Shown here in pieces: positions 14,177-17,284 of a stretch of DNA of 17,284 nucleotides; the first letter of the stretch is position 1; every line of letters begins with the position of its first letter. This DNA is from Chlorobiota bacterium (lineage in GTDB: Bacteria > Bacteroidota > Ignavibacteria > SZUA-365 > JAADGX01), in NCBI GenBank assembly GCA_013152135.1, contig JAADGX010000179.1, forward strand, positions 2,179 through 19,462, read 5' to 3'. The notes below the pieces were generated by a model that had not been told where the DNA came from, searched no databases, and worked only from the letters and a program-made list of their open reading frames with translations. The position numbers and the translations under genes were made by a program.

Positions 14177-16006
14177 ATGAATTCCCTCGCCCGATTTTTC
14201 TGCGTTCCTCTTTTCATGATGATAATCATCTCACTCTCGCCCTCCATAGCCCAAGCCCAGGACGTGCACGTTGTCGATACGATCCTGACGATGACCGATG
14301 GCGTCAAGTTGGATGCTTTTTACGTTCTTCCCGTATCCCTGCCTCCTTCGGGCGGCTATCCGGCCATCCTTTACATACACGGGTTCAGCGGAAACAAGAA
14401 CAACAACCGCAGCCTGGCCGTGACGCTAGCCCGCCAGGGCTACGCGGGCGTTGCATACAGCGTACGGGGCCAGGGAAAGTCGGGAGGAGAATTCGATTTC
14501 TTCACGTCGAAGAATCTCCGGAGCGATTTGCAGGCCATGATTAATTTCACGAAGTCGCTTCCCGGCGTCAATCCCGACCGCGTGGCGGCTCATGGCGCTT
14601 CCCAGGGCGGGATCCACGCCTGGATGGCGGCGGCGTACCACATGGGCGTCCGGGCCGTGGTTTCCATCGTTGCCAACGGGCGCTTCGAAGAAGACTGGGC
14701 GATGAACAACGCGGTGAACTGGCTGTTCGCTACGACGTTGATGACCGACAAGGTGCGGTTCGCTCCCCTCGTGCGCGATACCATTCGCCAGGCCATCAAG
14801 GACGACAACTTCTCATTCATTCGCAGCAAGTTGGAGGAATTCAGCACCACCAGACTCGAGAAAGGGGTCATCACCCCGACACTGATGTTGGTTTCCTACT
14901 ACGACCAGTACTTCAACCCGTCTTCCGCCCTCAGGCAGTTCCATAATATTTCCGCGCCCCGGCGCATCGTTCTCTGGCCCGCGGGCCACAGCGCTCCTTC
15001 CGATCCGTCACAAATGGCATACATCAATGACGTCACGGAGCGCTGGCTCAGGTACTGGCTGAAAGACGATACCTCGGTGGAATCGGTGGCTTCACCGGAC
15101 AGCGCGGTCGTCATGTTCAACGCGACAACCGGCAAACCCCACGTGTATTCCCTCAGCAATTCCGGGGCCTGGTTGTACCCGACGGATCCCCTCCCGTTCA
15201 AGTTCCACAGGATTCGCTTGTACATCAGTGGAGACGGCCTTCTGCGCAGACCGCCGACGAAGTCGGGATATCTTCTCACCTCCTATCTCCGGGGATTGGG
15301 ATCGAACGCTCTCTCGCTTCCCCTTGGAACCTTTCCCGGTCCGATGTTCATTGCCGGCACGATGGGGAAGGCCCACCTCGTTACGAACGGCCTGGGTTCG
15401 ACGTACCAGATAAACCTTCTCCTCTTCGACAAACAGGGCGACGGTTCATCGAAACCGGTAACGCGGGCGCATTACCAGGTGCGAAACAACGACCGCAGCA
15501 CGCGCGACGTCCTCGAATTCGATCTGAACACCGCCGTGCATACTATCTTTTTCCAACACACGCTTGAGCTCAATATTACCGGCGGTATGGGCCTGCTTCC
15601 GAACCCATCCTTCGATTTCGGGAACGCCGTCCTGGGGCCCTACGTCAATTCCATCGATACCATTTTCTACGGCGGGGATAACATGTCATATATCGACGTG
15701 TACATCTATGACCTGACAACTCCTGATATCATCCCCGTACCGAAGTCAATCACCCTGTACCAGAATTTCCCAAACCCGTTTTCCGCTTCTACCGTTATCC
15801 AGTTCGGACTTGAAAAACCGGATCACGTCACCCTGTCCGTCTTCGATTTGATGGGGCGCAAGGTGCGCACGATCTTCGATGGTAAGCTGGACAAGAGATT
15901 ATACCTATTTCGTTTTGAACCCGGCAATCTCCCTGGCGGTGTTTACATGTACCAGCTCAGAACCTCGACCGCTGTCCTGACAAAAATGATGACCCTGCGT
16001 CGTTGA
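14177..16006 (+). CDS. Secreted alpha/beta hydrolase (S15/CocE-like) with T9SS sorting domain
   Basis: The product has 609 residues. Residues 1-27 are a Sec signal (cut after SIAQAQ). Residues about 35-295 are an alpha/beta-hydrolase domain: oxyanion segment YIHGFSG (66-72), nucleophile elbow GASQGG (Ser142), probable acid Asp243 in YYDQYFNP and His271 in PAGHSAP. A beta-rich region (about 305-515) resembles the jelly-roll of X-Pro dipeptidyl-peptidase/CocE esterases. Residues about 522-609 are a type A T9SS sorting domain: ITLYQNFPNPFSASTVIQF, VFDLMGRKV and LPGGVYMYQL. It should therefore pass the outer membrane by T9SS and be released or surface-anchored, acting as a peptidase or esterase. 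AGGAG lies 7-8 nt before ATG 14177. The upstream 100 bp probably carries the promoter, shared with the divergent LtaS-like gene. Confidence 0.92.
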   Translation: MNSLARFFCVPLFMMIIISLSPSIAQAQDVHVVDTILTMTDGVKLDAFYVLPVSLPPSGGYPAILYIHGFSGNKNNNRSLAVTLARQGYAGVAYSVRGQGKSGGEFDFFTSKNLRSDLQAMINFTKSLPGVNPDRVAAHGASQGGIHAWMAAAYHMGVRAVVSIVANGRFEEDWAMNNAVNWLFATTLMTDKVRFAPLVRDTIRQAIKDDNFSFIRSKLEEFSTTRLEKGVITPTLMLVSYYDQYFNPSSALRQFHNISAPRRIVLWPAGHSAPSDPSQMAYINDVTERWLRYWLKDDTSVESVASPDSAVVMFNATTGKPHVYSLSNSGAWLYPTDPLPFKFHRIRLYISGDGLLRRPPTKSGYLLTSYLRGLGSNALSLPLGTFPGPMFIAGTMGKAHLVTNGLGSTYQINLLLFDKQGDGSSKPVTRAHYQVRNNDRSTRDVLEFDLNTAVHTIFFQHTLELNITGGMGLLPNPSFDFGNAVLGPYVNSIDTIFYGGDNMSYIDVYIYDLTTPDIIPVPKSITLYQNFPNPFSASTVIQFGLEKPDHVTLSVFDLMGRKVRTIFDGKLDKRLYLFRFEPGNLPGGVYMYQLRTSTAVLTKMMTLRR

Positions 16007-16034
16007 CCATTCGGACAGCGTCGCCTGTTTCCCC

Positions 16035-16040
16035 GGAGGA
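16035..16040 (+). promoter_or_regulatory. Shine-Dalgarno that fixes a GTG start
   Basis: GGAGGA lies 5 nt before GTG 16046. It is a near-perfect ribosome binding site and argues for that GTG over the in-frame ATG at 16088, which falls inside the signal-peptide core. Confidence 0.7.
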
Positions 16041-16045
16041 TAATA

Positions 16046-17284
16046 GTGCCTTCGTCTTCTGAAAAGACCGTTACTTCATCCTGGCTGATGTTGATCACGT
16101 TCTGGCTGGTGATGCCTCATCACACTGCCTGGTCTCAACTGCAATGGACACAAACCGACTGGTCGGGAGGAAGGTTTGAATCCATCGACAATGCCGACGC
16201 TCGTTCCAGCCCGGGGGAACTCCTGCTCCGGAGCCTTCCGGCACGCATGGTACACGCGTTTTCCCCCACCCGGCTCGAAGGCATCTGGGACATGGAAGTG
16301 CTCAACGGCAAACTGTACCTCGCCGCCTGCACCAGTCCTCTCATGGTGAACGGCGGCGACATCATCGCCTACGACTATGCCACTGACGCCTGGAGCCTCG
16401 AATACTCGGTGTGGGAACAGGGGGTCATACGGCTGGTCGCTCACAACGGAAAGCTCTACGTCCCCGGAGCGGACTCGCAGGGAAGCTGGCAATGGGGAAA
16501 CATCTACATCTACGACGGGACCGCCTGGAAAAGAAAAGGCACCGTCCCCAACGGCATTCACGTGTTCGACCTCATTTTCTACCGCGGCGACATGTTCGTG
16601 ACCACGGGAACGAACATCGACAACTGGAGCGGGAAATTGTACAGGAGTACGGACGAGGGTGATTCCTGGACGGAAGCATTCCGCATCGAAGCGGAAGGCG
16701 GTAAGCAGGAAAACTTCAGGCGACTGTACTTCATGGGCGTTTTCCGGGATACGCTCTACATCCAGAGCGACCTGCGTGCGCCGGAAGGCAGGGTCGTGTT
16801 CCGTTACCACGAAGGCGGAATCAGCGCGAATTCCATCCCTTTGCTTACAGGCAGCTACGGCATGTTCCTGGCTTACAACTCCATGTTGTATTTTCTCGAC
16901 CGCCAGTATCTCCATCGCTACGACGGCGTGGTCTGGAAATCTTTCCCCGTTCCTTTTTCCGGAAATTTCATGACCAGGTCCATGACCGAATACGGCGGGT
17001 TCCTCTACGCGGGCGCGCAGCAGGGGACCCTGTATCGAACCGCGGACGGAACTCTGTGGCAAACAGTGTCGCGAACGATCCCGAAAGATGAGGAGATCGA
17101 GGCCCTTGTCTCGTATCACGGGCGACTGTACGCGGGTACCGTGAAAACCAACGGCTATGGAAGCGTGTACGTCTCGGCGGCGGTTCCACAGGGATACCTG
17201 GTTTCAGAAAAATACGACTTCGGCGTACCGGTGCGGGGCGCCGTCATCGACTGGGACGCCCTGACCCCGTCTCCTTCCACAGCC
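16046..17284 (+). CDS. Secreted propeller-like repeat protein, partial (C-terminus outside window)
   Basis: The frame from GTG 16046 is open for 413 codons to the window edge with no stop. The N-terminus has a signal peptide (core SWLMLITFWLVM, probable cut after TAWS). The mature part begins LQWTQTDWSGG and then shows recurrent short beta units of the type LNGKLYLAAC, HNGKLYVPGA, NIYIYDGTAW and FLYAGAQQG, as in kelch or BNR propellers. One unit contains an Asp-box-like STDEGDSW. A new segment begins near YDFGVPVRGAVIDWD at the very end, so a second domain probably follows. It starts 39 nt after the T9SS hydrolase gene in the same direction and may be co-transcribed. Whether it too ends in a T9SS sorting domain cannot be seen. 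Function unknown: a surface or extracellular binding protein is the best guess. Confidence 0.8.
   Translation, partial: MPSSSEKTVTSSWLMLITFWLVMPHHTAWSQLQWTQTDWSGGRFESIDNADARSSPGELLLRSLPARMVHAFSPTRLEGIWDMEVLNGKLYLAACTSPLMVNGGDIIAYDYATDAWSLEYSVWEQGVIRLVAHNGKLYVPGADSQGSWQWGNIYIYDGTAWKRKGTVPNGIHVFDLIFYRGDMFVTTGTNIDNWSGKLYRSTDEGDSWTEAFRIEAEGGKQENFRRLYFMGVFRDTLYIQSDLRAPEGRVVFRYHEGGISANSIPLLTGSYGMFLAYNSMLYFLDRQYLHRYDGVVWKSFPVPFSGNFMTRSMTEYGGFLYAGAQQGTLYRTADGTLWQTVSRTIPKDEEIEALVSYHGRLYAGTVKTNGYGSVYVSAAVPQGYLVSEKYDFGVPVRGAVIDWDALTPSPSTA

Noticed and set aside
16076..17119. 347-codon minus-strand ORF opposite the secreted propeller protein
   Set aside because: The plus frame has a strong Shine-Dalgarno, a signal peptide and propeller-like repeats. 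The minus frame shows no family features and is probably a shadow.

Overview
The window looks like chromosomal DNA of a Gram-negative bacterium from the FCB superphylum (Bacteroidota, Ignavibacteriota, Calditrichota or a related candidate phylum). The main evidence is a C-terminal type IX secretion (T9SS, Por) sorting domain on a secreted hydrolase (14177-16006). Lipoboxes, a large outer-membrane barrel and a MoaC-Mog fusion fit this. I see no phage, transposon, CRISPR, tRNA or rRNA. The exact phylum cannot be fixed from the sequence alone.

Left part (1-7490, all minus strand), in transcription order: a fibronectin type III lipoprotein, an ABC-transporter ATPase, a 635-residue outer-membrane barrel, an RsbW-like anti-sigma/HATPase protein, a GT-C glycosyltransferase fused to a SAM methyltransferase, a doubtful small ORF, a smaller barrel protein and a Tyr-rich lipoprotein cut by the window edge. 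The first three genes are packed with a 9-nt gap and a 1-nt overlap. The anti-sigma and glycosyltransferase genes overlap by 4 nt. The glycosyltransferase reading frame is broken by one apparent extra base near 3040; removing it restores a 618-residue protein. This block reads as cell-envelope and surface-polysaccharide functions with one regulatory protein.

Middle part (about 7491-12066, plus strand): a molybdenum cofactor (Moco) operon. A leader with the hallmarks of the Moco riboswitch (about 7638-7775) is followed by a clear intrinsic terminator (7801-7827). Then come moaA, a moaC-mog fusion, moeA (4-nt overlap), a MOSC-domain protein and a single-domain CHR-family ('chromate') transporter. 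Together they would make cPMP, adenylate molybdopterin and insert molybdenum, with the whole operon switched off when cofactor is plentiful. The presence of a CHR permease in a Moco operon suggests oxyanion transport connected with molybdate or tungstate. moaD, moaE and mobA are not in the window.

Right part (12109-17284): convergent to the Moco operon is an LtaS-like membrane phosphotransferase/sulfatase-fold protein with a probable Ser nucleophile. Divergent from it are a T9SS-exported alpha/beta hydrolase and, 39 nt later, a secreted protein with propeller-like repeats that runs off the end.

The most interesting elements are the Moco riboswitch-terminator pair with its CHR transporter gene, and the frameshifted glycosyltransferase-methyltransferase fusion. 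I did not find a convincing wholly new system.
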